A stretch of DNA of 64,000 nucleotides from Doryteuthis pealeii (GCA_023376005.1 CM042157.1:53964512-54028511), one strand, 5' to 3'; positions 50,620 through 61,402 are shown, counted from the first letter of the stretch. The notes: generated by a model not told the origin, from the letters alone. Program-made: numbers and translations.

Positions 50620-50690
50620 ATTATTTACTAAGCTTAACTTAGTTATGGCACAAGGCCAAAAATTATGGGTCACCAAAGGATTAAACATAC
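50620..50690 (-). repeat. SINE-D fragment
   Basis: 'ACTAAGCTTAACTTAGTTAT', 'GGCACAAGGCCAAAAATTAT', 'GGGTCACC': reversed SINE-D 3' body only. Confidence 0.55.
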
Positions 50691-50767
50691 GTGAACCAAT
50701 TTTGATAGAAAATATAGATATTTTCTTTCTACATACATTTTTTGTGTATATATATATATTCTCCCCC

Positions 50768-50772
<5 letters not shown>

Positions 50773-50845
<73 letters not shown>
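50773..50845. repeat. (TC)n(TA)n microsatellite
   Basis: About 17 TC units then ~20 TA units. Confidence 0.95.
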
Positions 50846-50849
<4 letters not shown>

Positions 50850-51059
50850 ATATAGATATTTTCTCTGTGAAAGAATAAAGTAAAATGCTGAATTAATTGT
50901 TTACTAAGCATTGGAGAATATGTGATCACTCCTTCATTGCTATTACTCCCAGGTTTATTTTGTCGCCTTTAATAATGACAAATCAGGATTATTCAATAAT
51001 CACTGAGAATATAATGTGAATAACTAAGGGATTGTGATGCTGGTAGTGAAATAGTTTTG

Positions 51060-51430
51060 ATTACAGACAGACATACAGTCACCATTATAGTAAGATAGGA
51101 ATATTTAATACTTACATTATAAACATACATAGAGTATTACAAAAATATACAAACATGTTTCAACAGATGAAATGTGCACATTATTCTAATGCGAGCAGTA
51201 TATGAAAAGGGATACAAAAATGGGAAAAGTCTTGTATTCTTTGAGGAGCAAAGCCATGTGAGCCTTATATTTCAATGCTGAGACAAAATAAAGTCTGTTC
51301 CACGGACAAAGACAGAGACAAGTAAAACAATGTCTTTACCATTTGAAGAACCGGGTGGTAAAAAGAAGGCAATTTGGATTATGGGATGGACACATGATGT
51401 CCACAGACACACCCCCAAATCCAAGGGAAG
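51060..51430 (+). repeat. Repeat H, third long copy
   Basis: 'GCGAGCAGTATATGAAAAGG', 'GATACAAAAATGG' and flanking AT-rich sequence correspond to the right half of the 11.9 and 13.3 kb copies. It continues into 'GACAAAGACAGAGACAAG', which those copies keep less well. Confidence 0.5.
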
Positions 51431-51600
51431 ATAATTATTTATTGTCTCTTAAAATTAGCATTGCTTTTTCCATTGATAGAAAAGATAAAGAGATTCTCCA
51501 TGAAAGAAAAGACAGACATGAGGTAACAAAAAAAAAATCATCTTTTTTTACATGTTATGTCCTTTAAATGAGTAACAAGAATATAAAATCACATAGTTGA

Positions 51601-51653
51601 TTGATTGATTAACCCTAACACTAACCCTAACCCTAAAACTAACCCTGACCCTA
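51601..51653 (+). repeat. Interstitial telomere-type repeat
   Basis: (TTGA)n followed by about six CCCTAA-type units ('TAACCCTAAC', 'ACTAACCCTAACCCTAAAAC', 'TAACCCTGACCC'). The (TTGA)n is family C-tail-like, but no other tail sequence is attached. Confidence 0.75.
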
Positions 51654-52014
51654 GTGTCAAAGATTTTGGGTATTTCTGTAAAATGTAATGCTTTTTATAA
51701 GTAATCTAATGATATTATCTTTTGCGTGCATTCTGCATTAGTACCAGTTTTTGATTTTAATAAAAAAATTTAATCAGAAGAGAAATGCTTATTTAAATGA
51801 AAATACAATTTTTAATTAAAAAATGTATTTTATGTTTATTTAGATAAAAGAATGTTGTTCCAAAATAGTATGACACAATTTGTAAAGTTTGTTTTTGTCA
51901 GATACAAAAATACAAAAAATTATTGGTTTGTATTCAGAGCAGAACTTACTGGTGACAAGCAAAAGTGAACCTTTCATTACTGGGAGGATTTGGGTTGCCT
52001 ATTGGAAACTTGAT

Positions 52015-52017
<3 letters not shown>

Positions 52018-52052
<35 letters not shown>
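52018..52052. repeat. (TA)n microsatellite
   Basis: About 17 TA units at the 3' end of the SINE-E. Confidence 0.95.
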
Positions 52053-52054
<2 letters not shown>

Positions 52055-52237
52055 ATTAAATTACCATGACCAGAAAACTTAGCAAACACTGTGTGCAACA
52101 TCCAGAACAGTGGACAGCTGTTTCAACCTTATAGTTCTCATCAGCAGTATATATCACGATCTCCACCACTAGAGTTTGAATCATGAACCACATGGTGAAG
52201 AGTGGAGACTGTACCCACTGGGCCACCAGCCCATGCC
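52053..52237 (-). mobile_element. SINE-E
   Basis: Minus strand: 'GGTGGCCCAGTGGGTACAGT' (A box), 'CATGATTCAAACTCTAG' (B box), 'ATATATACTGCTGATGAGAA', 'CTATAAGGTTGAAACAGCTG', 'GTTGCACACAGTGTTTGC', end 'CATGGTAATTTAATCC'. The 3' motif GGATTAAATTACCATG recurs at 52445-52460 alone, as a truncated 3' end. Confidence 0.7.
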
Positions 52238-52494
52238 ACAAATGGAGAATTCCAAATCATCTAGTCAATGGTAATTCCCACAGCCACCTAACCTGTATTT
52301 GTCTTAACACCCACCGCAGGATTACAGAGGACAAGGTCACCTCTAGGGCAACAACTTCCCAATTTGAGACCCGTATCTGCAGCACTCAACCTCATGGGCA
52401 CAGAAATATATCATTTTAGCCAAAAGAAGAATTATATTAATAAGTGGATTAAATTACCATGCCCAGGAGGTGATCTATGTGTAAATGGGTAAGT

Positions 52495-52600
52495 TCTCAT
52501 TTACTAAGTATAGCATGACACAAGGTCAGAAGTATGGGGTAACCAGTGAGAATCAAACTCATGAACATCCATCTGCTAGCCTAGCTTACTAGTCATTATA
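52495..52600 (-). repeat. SINE-D
   Basis: 'TACTAAGTATAGCATGACAC', 'AAGGTCAGAAGTATGGGG', 'CCAGTGAGAATCAAACTC', 'GCTAGCCTAGCTTACTAG'. Followed by (TA)n/(TG)n. Confidence 0.65.
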
Positions 52601-52612
52601 TATATATGTGTA

Positions 52613-52644
<32 letters not shown>

Positions 52645-52952
52645 GTCATCCAATAACACCATGTTTTGATGTATCACATCTCTTCAGTGTGGCTAGACAT
52701 TAGCTGGTTACCTCCACCTGGGATGGAATCCCAATCAATTTATTATGTCAGACTTCTTAACCACTCAGCCATCAGCACCTACAGACTGGAACAAGGATAT
52801 TAACTGATAAATACATACATATGTATGTATGGAAAGGCCACCGGAGAGTGCTCCATCCATTTTATAGGAGAGCATTGCCTTTTTTTTAAGCATTGTTGTC
52901 AGTCAATGGGGAGCACATATATAGTCATCCACAGACACTGTGCTTCGACATA

Positions 52953-53140
52953 CCAATCCCTCCACGCAGGTAGGATGTGATACAAGGTAATTTCTTAAGT
53001 GGTGTTTAACAGGTTTGAATTCAGTTTTCCTTCTCCTAGACTGTAAAGAGCCCATTCTGCCCTACTATTTACCTATAGCTGGAGGAGGAATAGTTGGAGG
53101 CATACCATTCCCATGGGGATTTGTGGTATGTGAAATGGAA
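52953..53140 (-). repeat. SINE-A, lacking head, internal deletion
   Basis: 'CAATCCCTCCACGCAGGTAG', 'GATGTGATACAAGG', 'TTTGAATTCAG', 'CTCCTAGACTGTAAAGAGCC' (the 'GGTTGCCTAACCAAGG' block is deleted), 'ACCTATAGCTGGAGG', 'GGTATGTGAAATGG'. Confidence 0.75.
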
Positions 53141-53189
53141 AAATACTATTATACTAACTATGATACTATGCGAGGTACCCTAAAAATCT

Positions 53190-53320
53190 CAGCACTTCTT
53201 ATGTTTGGTACAAGGCCATAAATTTAGGGTACCTAGTAAGTATTGAACTTACTATTCAATAGTAATTGGTTTGCAAGACTAGCTTGCTAACCATTGCATC
53301 ATGTTGAGGTAGATGTGTGT
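53190..53320 (-). mobile_element. SINE-D
   Basis: Minus-strand head 'CAACATGATGCAATGGTTAG', 'CAAGCTAGTCTTGC', B box 'AGTTCAATACTTAC', 'TAGGTACCCTAAATTTATGG', 'CCTTGTACCAAAC'. A complete ~125 bp copy. Confidence 0.7.
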
Positions 53321-53329
53321 ATGTAGGGA

Positions 53330-53864
53330 AAATATTTTTAAAAATGTTGGGAAAATGTTAAAATTAGACAAGACATTAAATTTTTTAAAAATCCTCTTCA
53401 AACTATATAATGTCATCTTCAATCTACAGCAAATGTACGAAGATAAAAATATTAAAATTACATAAATAAAACACGTAGGAAAAATGATATAAATTGCCTT
53501 CGATCAATTCCCTGGTGAGTTGAATATCCTTCACTAGTCACGTAAAGCATCATTAATTTGGCCAGACATTCAACAAGATGGTCAGAAAGGTGAGGAATTG
53601 GGGAAGGAAGACAAAAAAATCTTCTCTCAGATATTTGATGAACATTTCATGCCAAATTAACTAACACACCCAAGAGAAAGGGTGATATTTTGTTTAACCT
53701 TGCCATTTTATGCTTCTTGCCTAAGAAAAAAGAAGAATAAAAATTCAAGGGAATAAAATAAAAAATTAAAAAAGAATTCAACAAATGAGTCATGTGTAGA
53801 ATCAACAAATACTACATCATTAGAATTCTTTTTCCTCTTTCCTTTCCAGATATATCTATATTTG

Positions 53865-53865
<1 letters not shown>
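53330..53865. other. No recognisable feature
   Basis: AT-rich with A-runs. No repeat-family mark or coding motif. Confidence 0.35.
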
Positions 53866-53913
<48 letters not shown>

Positions 53914-53916
<3 letters not shown>

Positions 53917-54068
53917 TAGGGTAGTGAAGACAAAGTCAAATGTGCTTGGTAACTATCAGTTTCTCCCCAATCTAATTTTCAAACCAGGACTTTGTTTGAA
54001 AATTGCATAAGTGAGAAACTGATAGTTACCAAACACTGTTGAGTTTATGTTTTTGTTACTCTAACTTA
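53914..54068. repeat. Foldback related to the 5935-6325 element
   Basis: Left 'AGTTAGGGTAGTGAAGAC', 'GTGCTTGGTAACTATCAG', 'TTTCTC' is mirrored by right-arm complement 'AAGTTAGAGTAACAAAAAC', 'GTGTTTGGTAACTATCAG', 'TTTCTCAC'. Ends and the 'GGTAACT.ACAGTTTCTC' block match the 5.9-6.3 kb element, but the ~200 bp core is missing. Preceded by (TA)n (53872-53912). 'CTCTATCAATGATATTGAGC' follows on the right; the same motif flanks the 5.9 kb element. Confidence 0.8.
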
Positions 54069-54152
54069 GATATATATATATGCTCTATCAATGATATTGA
54101 GCACTCTTTAGTTATAAATAAAGCAAACTATATCATCAATACTAATAATTTT

Positions 54153-54154
<2 letters not shown>

Positions 54155-54198
<44 letters not shown>

Positions 54199-54243
54199 AT
54201 ATATATATATTTATATATATATATATATACATACATATATATT
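54155..54243. repeat. (TA)n-rich tract
   Basis: TA/TATG/TTTATA mixture over ~90 bp. Confidence 0.9.
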
Positions 54244-54510
54244 TTTGGGAGAATATGTGTTTTTTTTTGTTTTTTGGGGTTTTTTTTAATTGAAGTCGTA
54301 CCTAATTTTGAAAATTAATTAATTAATAATTAATTAATGAATTAGGCGGGCATACCTATTCAAATGTAAGGCTAAAAAAATCGAGAAAAATCAATCTCTG
54401 TATGTACATTTCAGCCTATTAGTCCTCATCAGCAGAGCTATAGACAGGAAGACCGCTTTGTGTGTGATTCGAACACTGACTGTCAAGCTAACCATTACAC
54501 CAGCTGGCCT
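54244..54510 (-). mobile_element. SINE-E with long 3' body
   Basis: Minus-strand head: 'GCCAGCTGGTGTAATGGTTA' (A box), 'AGTGTTCGAATCACAC' (B box), 'GCTGATGAGGACTAATAGGC', 'GAAATGTACATACAGAG', 'TAGCCTTACATTTGAATAGG', 'GCCCGCCTAATTC', an AATT-rich stretch, 'AGGTACGACTTCAATT', and the end 'CATATTCTCCCAAAA'. The 3' body recurs at 54637-54780 and 56634-56770. Confidence 0.75.
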
Positions 54511-54577
54511 TTCCCAGATTTTTCGTTTTGTTTAGAAGTAGGTTATATTCCAAATATGGTGACTTTTACTACACGAC

Positions 54578-54960
54578 AGTATGAGAAGTAAACAAACAAA
54601 CGATGTGTTTTGATATAGCTTTTTTAGCCGAATTTTTGGGAGAATATGTGGTTTTGGGTTTTTTTTTTTTAATTGAAGTCGTACCTAATTTTGAAAATTA
54701 ATTAATTAATAATTAATTAATGAATTAGGCGGGCATACCTATTCAAATGTAAGGCTAAACAAATCGAGAAAAATCAATCTCTGCCAGGGTTTGAATCACA
54801 CACAAAGCGGTCTTCCTGTCTATAGCTCTGCTGATGATGCCTAATAGGTCGAAATGTACATACAGAGATTAATTTTTCTGGATTTGTTTAGCCTTACATT
54901 TGAATAAGTATGCTCGCCTAATTCCTTAATTAATTATTAATTATAAACTTTGACACTACT
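54578..54960. mobile_element. Inverted SINE-E pair (foldback)
   Basis: 54637-54780 is a minus-orientation SINE-E 3' body. It is joined at ~54780 to a plus-orientation SINE-E whose head is reduced to the B box ('CAGGGTTTGAATCACACA') and which runs to ~54960. The arms 'AATTAGGCGGGCATACCTAT', 'AAATGTAAGGCTAAACAAAT' and the right-arm complement form a ~90 bp stem around a ~90 bp centre. Confidence 0.75.
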
Positions 54961-55004
54961 CCATCGTCTCTCGTAGACGGAAGGCTGCCAACCATATTCA
55001 TATT

Positions 55005-55281
<277 letters not shown>

Positions 55282-55390
55282 GGAATAAAAGGCCTTAAAT
55301 ACCATGGGTATCGTGGTTATGGACCATTTCATAGAGAATTAGGACCCACCTAGAATCACCTTGTACCAAGAAATTTGGTACCGCACCAAA

Positions 55391-55427
<37 letters not shown>

Positions 55428-55453
55428 TTTATATGTATATACATATGTATATA

Positions 55454-56620
55454 CAGGGTGTTTGAGATAAATTTGACATACCTATATTTGGTTATTTTTC
55501 TCCATAGGTTGGAGGTATTGACACACATTACGCATCATTTAAAAGCTTGGACCCTTCTTCATTTATATACGTGATGACAGATAGAATGGATGACTGGAAT
55601 CCACCTGAATCATGGAAGAGAATAATTTGTATCATGATGATTTGCGCCGGCCATCAAAATAAAGATTATGGTTGCTGCCCAATGCTCCCTGAACACTGTA
55701 AAAACAATCAGGCATGAACTGGAGAATTGCAATGGAGACTATGAGGCTGTGGCTAGAAGAAAGCAACATAACAGACGATCTGATTGCATTTGTACAGCAA
55801 AATTCTTCGAAAATCTGCAGAAAAAAGTGTTGGAGGACCCTGGCATTGGAATTCTGGCTTTGTCACGGAATTGAATGTTTCAGACTCTACCATGAAGCTT
55901 ACACTCAATGAAGACCTTCACTACTACTCATACAAGTGTCACAGAGGTCAACTGCTCCCAGAAAAGGCCTGTGAAAATTGTCTGACAAAGGCGAAGAAAC
56001 TTCTGAGCAAAATTAAACATCCTGCTGAACCACAAACAATCTGGTTCTTTTCCGATGAGAAAAACTTTTGCCAAGATCAAAGGCACAACATGCAGAATAA
56101 CAGATGGCTTGCATACAGTCCAAAGGACACTCATGTCATGCAGACTAAATTTTGCCAAACTGTGATGGTTTTTGGATGTGTGTCCTCTGAGGGTGATGTG
56201 ATGCCTCCACATTTTTTCAGAGAGGGTATCAGGTTAAATTCAGATGCCACGTGGAGTTGCTAAACACTGTAGTCAAGCCCTGGATAACAAGGGTAGCCAA
56301 TGGTAGGCCATATGTATGGCAGCAGGATTCGGCCCCTGCTACACCTCTGGGAAAAGTCAAAAATGGTTGTCGGCGAATTTTTACGACTACACCAGTCCCA
56401 ATGTTTGGCCTCCAAACTCCCCAGATCTTAACCCCATGGATTATTATGTATATGGCGCTGTTGAGAAAGACACCAATCGTCGTGCCAGTACTACAAAAAC
56501 CCAGTTAATCGACAGAATTAAGGTAGTTTTTGAGATCCTTCCCAGGGAAACTGTAACATCAGGTTGCTCCAGGTTTTTTCTTTTTCTTATGAAACTGTCA
56601 AATTTATCCCGAACACCCTG
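55454..56620 (+). mobile_element. Mariner-type element with DD37D spacing
   Basis: Terminal inverted repeats CAGGGTGTTTGAGATAAATT (left) and CAGGGTGTTCGGGATAAATT (right, complement), flanked by TA on both sides and sitting in (TA)n DNA. Length 1167 bp is normal for a mariner. One transposase region on the plus strand is frameshifted. The arms differ at only two of 20 positions, so it is younger than the Tc1 relic at 18.4 kb. Confidence 0.92.
55590..56600 (+). pseudogene. Mariner transposase pseudogene (DD37D)
   Basis: Three overlapping frames (55784-56263, 56251-56508, 56316-56639) cover the catalytic domain. The first D is in 'WFFSDEKNF' (codon 56054), the second in 'VWQQDSAP' (56326), the third in 'SPDLNPMDYYVYG' (56439). 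One base is missing after GCCCC near 56336; allowing for it, 37 residues separate the second and third D, as in the maT-like DD37D group, not the DD34D of classic mariners. The N-terminal half (55590-55870) has further frame shifts. C-terminal 'IKVVFEILPRETV' is kept. Confidence 0.88.
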
Positions 56621-56633
56621 TATATATATACAT

Positions 56634-56770
56634 ATATGAGAGTAAGTAAATAAACAATGTGTTTATTTGATATGGCTATTAGCCGACAATTTTTGGAGGA
56701 TATGTGCTTAATTGAAGTCATACCTAATTTTGAAAATTAATTAGTTAATAATTAATGAATGATTGAAAAA
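56634..56770 (-). repeat. SINE-E 3' body, third copy
   Basis: 'GAGTAAGTAAATAAACAATG', 'TTTGATATGGCTATTAGCCG', 'AATTGAAGTCATACCTAATT', 'TTGAAAATTAATTAG' matches 54578-54710, lacking the SINE head. Confidence 0.7.
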
Positions 56771-58063
56771 AATTTCCCCAAAATTCAGGGAATTATCCAA
56801 TTTTAATGAAATTTTCAGTCTTGATTTATAATGAATGAATTTTATAATGGATCTGTTATTTTATTTCAAAACTTTCTGAATTTTTTCAGGTCACTTAACT
56901 TTGACACATCCCTTATTTTTGAGGCGCAAAATATCAGTGGGGTTATATACTTTTGAAACAAATTACAGTAAATAAAAAGACAAAAAACCCGGAGGTGTGA
57001 ATAAAAAAAAAAAAAATTTAAGGGAGCTATTCTGGTTGAATAAGTACTGAATATCGGAAAATTAAATGTAAAAAAACATCTTTTTTGAGATTTTTTTTTT
57101 TTTACTCTGTTGTTTTTGTATATAATTAGCTTCAAGAATATCAATGAAAAAATCATACATTGATATTTGTTCTGTCTAAAAGGGTGGTGGCCAACTCCTC
57201 AATTGAGTTATTTCCTAAGATTATTAGATAAAAATACTAAAGTAGACTCTTTATTGAATAAAGATTTATTTTTAGAATCTAAAAATGTGAAATTTGAAAC
57301 TTAAAATTAAGCGATTCATATTTTAAATGAATTTTATCTATTAATTAGGTATATAAATTATTTCTGCTATGGTAGGCAGCAATGGTAATATTTATTTTAA
57401 AGAATATCAATTTATTTCCATTGAAACAGTTTGGTTGAAACGATTCAGTAATTTAAAAAAAAATAGAATTTGTTGATTAATAAGTCAACACAGAAAATTT
57501 TATTAAAATCAGATAATTCCCTGATTTTTGATAATTGTTTTTCATCCACAATGGCCTTCCATACAAGGAGAGGTCACCTGACATTTTCTTTCGGTCAAAA
57601 TCTTTGTTGAACAAAATTTTTAGAGCGTCTTTATTTTCTGCATGTTTAGACCAAAAAGAAAAAAATATTTAATTTAAAAGTTATTAATTCTTCTGTAATT
57701 GAGAGTATTTATTGTTTTTGGTTATTGATTTCTAAGAAGAAACTTTTATAAGTCTTAAAATACTAAATAATATTCTTTTTTTTTCTCCATAGATACATAA
57801 AAAAAAGTGGCCATGTTTGCGATATATTTGAGCAAAATTGACCAAAAATAACAGTTTAAAATGTATTGAAAATAAATTACATTGTGCTTTTTTTACTGAT
57901 GCTCATTATGTTACTACTTTTCAACTGAGACAAAAATTTGACTTTAAATAATCGATTTAATTAATTCTAATTAATTTTTAAAAAGAAAATGAAACAAGAT
58001 TTTGGCAATACCTAGTATATATATTTATGTATATATGTGTGTATTTATTTATGTATGCCTTAT

Positions 58064-58070
<7 letters not shown>
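56771..58070. other. No recognisable feature
   Basis: AT-rich, A/T-run-filled sequence with no repeat or protein motif recognised. A 96-codon minus-strand frame at 56866-57156 is compositional. Confidence 0.35.
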
Positions 58071-58072
<2 letters not shown>

Positions 58073-58098
<26 letters not shown>

Positions 58099-58300
58099 GT
58101 AGAATTAAACAAAAGACACGTCTCCTGTTTAACAAGTTATTAACAATTTTTTTCAAGCTTTCTGGCCAACTTTTTTACATTTGGATGGAATCTGTGGATT
58201 AGTCCACTGAAGTTTTTATCTCAAGTATTTTTAGCACTTCGAAGTGCCATCATCAGGGGTGATGTGTTTGTGTTATATATATATATATATATATATATTA
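58073..58300. repeat. (TA)n arrays flanking a SINE-E-like 3' block
   Basis: (TA)12 at ~58073-58097 and ~58276-58298 surround 'AGCACTTCGAAGTGCCATCA', 'TCAGGGGTGATG'. On the minus strand this gives 'CATCACCCCTGATGATGGCA', resembling the post-head block of SINE-E or the end region of a Penelope element. Confidence 0.45.
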
Positions 58301-58419
58301 TGGTACTAATATACTGTTACTAAAGTTTCATGTGTTTTAGATAACTTGTATATATATATATATGTTATATTATTAATACCAGTTGCATCTAATTTACCCT
58401 TACTACATTGGTATATGAA

Positions 58420-59400
58420 AGTGCCCTAAAAAAATCAGTGGATTATACTCTAAACTGAAATACAAAGATGATAACATTGATGATAAAAAATTGAGAAATA
58501 GAAATATCATTTGCTTAACCCCCCAGCAGAATTGTCAAAACAGCGTGGGGAAAATATCTTTCCAATTAAGGAAAAAACACTTTGAAAAAGTATTTTTTCC
58601 TTAATTGAGAAAACTTTTCAATAAAAATGATTGTAGAATTAGTTTTTGTTGTATGAACAATATCAAAAAAATATCAACAAATATAATTTTGAAATTTTAA
58701 ATGAAAATGGTAACAACCCAAACGAAAGATACAACTGCTTCAATAGAACAAAATTCCCCTTAAATAGCAATTGTTTAATCAACACCATCAAGGAAAACAA
58801 AAATAAAACGATGAAAAAACATACATTGGTCCCACTGAACAAAATAGATGGTACAATCACAACCTCATCTTCAATAACAGAAAATATTCAAACAGTACCG
58901 CACTATCCAAATACATATCCAAGCACATAAAAGACACAATGAGTAAAACTCCTTTAATAAAATGGGAAATTATCAAAAAAGCCCAAGCATACAAAGGTGG
59001 TCATTACAACTGTAACTATGCATCAAAGAAAAATTGTATATTCTCCAAAATATAAATTTACTGAACAGAATTAAATTAGTTTCCAAATGTAAACATTTGA
59101 ACAAATATCTCTTGTGTCACCTACCATTTGACCCTAATTAATCCCATATTTTGTACCTCTCTATTAATCATTTTTTTTTTTTTACATCTAGATAACTATG
59201 TGCATTAAGACCTAAGCATGTTATGTTATGTTTTTAAAGATAAGTCTTACATAATAATATTCTATCATGTGAACACGCATCATGTTATACAAATTTTTTA
59301 TATTTAACCATCTGAGGATTGCCGTCTGAGGATTGCCATGCATGAAACTTTAGCATTAAGCACTTTTGTATGCAAATACTTTACATATTTGCTATTCTGT
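58420..59400 (+). pseudogene. Penelope-like element, linker and GIY-YIG fragment
   Basis: Frames encode 'KLRNRNIICLTPQQNCQNSV' then 'GKIF'-like sequence, 'LLYEQYQKNINKYNFEILNE', 'CFNRTKFPLNSNCLINTI', 'YPNTYPST'-region, 'LIKWEIIKKAQAYKGGHYNC' and Cys-containing end 'C..YASKKNC'. The Cys-rich 'C....FPLN..CL..' linker before GIY-YIG is characteristic of Penelope-like elements. The GIY itself is damaged ('KENKNK'). Downstream 59160-59400 matches the region after the 34 kb copy. Confidence 0.72.
58563..58607. repeat. Short hairpin within the Penelope relic
   Basis: CAATTAAGGAAAAAA is mirrored by TTTTTTCCTTAATTG with a ~15 nt loop. In coding frame it replaces expected Penelope residues, so it arose after inactivation. 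Confidence 0.7.
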
Positions 59401-59401
59401 A

Positions 59402-59402
<1 letters not shown>

Positions 59403-59442
<40 letters not shown>

Positions 59443-59481
59443 GCAGACATATATATATGTATATAAATTTGTGTGTGTATG

Positions 59482-59569
<88 letters not shown>

Positions 59570-59570
59570 G
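59403..59570. repeat. Multiple (TA)n and (CA)n arrays
   Basis: (TA)n at 59408-59438, 59484-59521 and 59549-59569, and (CA)n at 59524-59548. Y/I-rich frames here are artefacts. Confidence 0.95.
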
Positions 59571-60014
59571 TCTGTGTGAAATACAACATTTTGGCCAATA
59601 TCTCCTACAACCTTCTAAATAATACATATTATCTCAAAAATTCAGACAAATGATATCAACATTTATCTAGATATTTTTGATAAAAAAATATTTTTCTTCA
59701 AAAACAATGATACTAAGATTTTTTAAATTTCTAGTAACAAATTTTACAATCAAAATGGATATTATTAGTCATTATTTATAACCAAATCTAATATAATAAG
59801 CAATAATTTAACTAAACCAATACTTGGGTGAGTAAAGTCAACAGACTCTCTTTCACCATTTGATGGAGGGGAAAGCACATATATTTTGAGCTTATTTTTA
59901 CCAAATATATTTGAACGTTAGATTTGTCTGTTTTATATCAAATATATTTTATTCTTCGCATGTAAGTTTGTTTGCGTTTTTCAGTTATTTAATGTTAATA
60001 TTAGTGAAGCATTT

Positions 60015-60320
60015 TTTGTGTCTTGGATTTATGACATTAGACTCTAATTGATGGTGAGGCTCTAGTTCTGGAGATCTGGGGAGTGAAGAGTACTTTATTG
60101 CCATTTGCGGTATTTTCTGTTAGGATCAAATAAATATGTTTGAAAATTATTCTTATTCAATAGGACAATGTATAAAAACAAAAACATTAAGAAACAACAA
60201 CACTAAAGATGTAAATAAGAATGTAAAATGAGCAGGATTCCCTAACCTCTAGGCAGAAAATAACCTTTGACAGTTTGACATACCATTAAAATCCTTCTAT
60301 CAATCTATCAATCAAGTTTT
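60015..60320 (+). mobile_element. Family C, head to tail
   Basis: 'GTGTCTTGGATTTATGACAT', 'GATGGTGAGGCTCTAGTTC', 'TGGAGATCTGGGGAGTG', 'ACTTTATTGCCATTTGCGG', 'GTTAGGATCAAATAAATATG', 'TATTCAATAGGACAATG', 'CCCTAACCTCTAGGC', 'ACATACCATTAAAATCC' and a (CAAT/CTAT)n end. Almost no internal expansion. Confidence 0.75.
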
Positions 60321-60349
60321 AAATTACAGACTATAATTAGTGTTTGTAT

Positions 60350-61095
60350 AAAATAGATTTATTTGAAAATTATTAGTATTAGATAGGAATACCTGAAACC
60401 CTATAACAAATGATTATTATTATAATATAGGAATTGTTACTTGAAATGGTTATTATTATTTATAGGAATAGTTACTTGAAACAATACATGCGGGCATGCC
60501 TACAAAGTCAGAAAACAGCACTGTTTACGTGACTTTCGGAAACATTTTTTCACGCTCAGAATTGCGGAGACATGGAATAAACTGCCTGCGTCTGTTGTAG
60601 GCTGCCGGAGCACTGAAACTTTCAAAGCCTCCATGCTTCCTGTAGTCCGCCAACACTATACCTGATGCCACCCTCCACATACACATGCACACACATACAT
60701 CCATATTACTACTGTGAACTGTTCATGTTCCTGGCACAACATTATTCTGTGTACCTGACATGAGACTTTGATGAGTTGTGGTGCACCTGAGCACTGTACA
60801 CAATAAATTACATTATTACAAACCATATCATTTCTTGCAAATATTTAGTATTAGAAATACTTGAAATCATAAGATTGTGTACAAATAAAATACATGATAC
60901 CATATAACTATGTGTAAATTATTTGTATTAAGAATAGTTATGTGTTAAGAATAGTTATGATTGTTTATGAATAATTATTATCATTAAATAAGAATGATTA
61001 ATTGAAACCATAGCATTTTTTGCAAATTATTAGTATTAGGTAGAAATACTTGAAACCATGTTACATAGGAATAGTTACTTGAAACAATATTGCTT
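60350..61095 (+). repeat. Expanded internal tandem block of family C
   Basis: Around ten degenerate units of ~45-55 bp with core 'TTAGTATTAGATAGGAATAC', 'TTGAAACCATA', 'GTGCAAATTA'. It lacks a proper head and tail. A LINE 3' end has inserted between units near 60483. Confidence 0.7.
60484..60818 (+). pseudogene. LINE (CR1/L2-like) 3' end inserted in tandem block
   Basis: An unbroken frame to a stop at 60663-60665 gives 'GHAYKVRKQHCLRDFRKHFF', 'TLRIAETWNKLPASVVGCRS', 'TETFKASMLPVVRQHYT'. This is the conserved C-terminal 'F(F)..R....WN.LP..VV...S...FK' block of CR1/L2-type and related LINE reverse transcriptases. A ~150 bp 3' UTR ends 'ACAATAAATTACATTATTAC'. 'GAAAC' before and 'AAACC' after fit a short target duplication. 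5'-truncated; the short coding part has no lesion, so the insertion is relatively young. Confidence 0.75.
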
Positions 61096-61179
61096 TCCAC
61101 TGGTCTTCTAACATGGTTTGGTCATGGGGATGCTACTCATGTTATATATCTTGGACAAGAATAGCCCATCATTCTCAAG

Positions 61180-61402
61180 GTCTACAACTGGTTTGAATTC
61201 TTCTTCTTCTAGTCCTATTGGCATGCCAAGGTTAAAGAACCCAGTCTGCTCTATTATTTACCCATAGCTGGAAGGAGAATAATTGGGTTCATACCTTTCC
61301 CAAAGGTATTAGCACTATTGAAATGCAAACAACCTCACTCAGGATTTGAACTCAGGTCACCAATTTCAATTCCTACAGCAGTAACTGTTACAGCATGAGT
61401 AG
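61180..61402 (-). repeat. SINE-A, lacking 3' end
   Basis: Minus-strand head 'TGCTGTAACAGTTACTGCTG', B box 'GAGTTCAAATCCTGAG', 'TTTGCATTTCAATAGTGC', 'CTATGGGTAAATAATAGAGC', 'CTAGAAGAAGAAG'. Ends at ~61180 before the usual 'TTGACCTTGTG' block. Confidence 0.8.
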
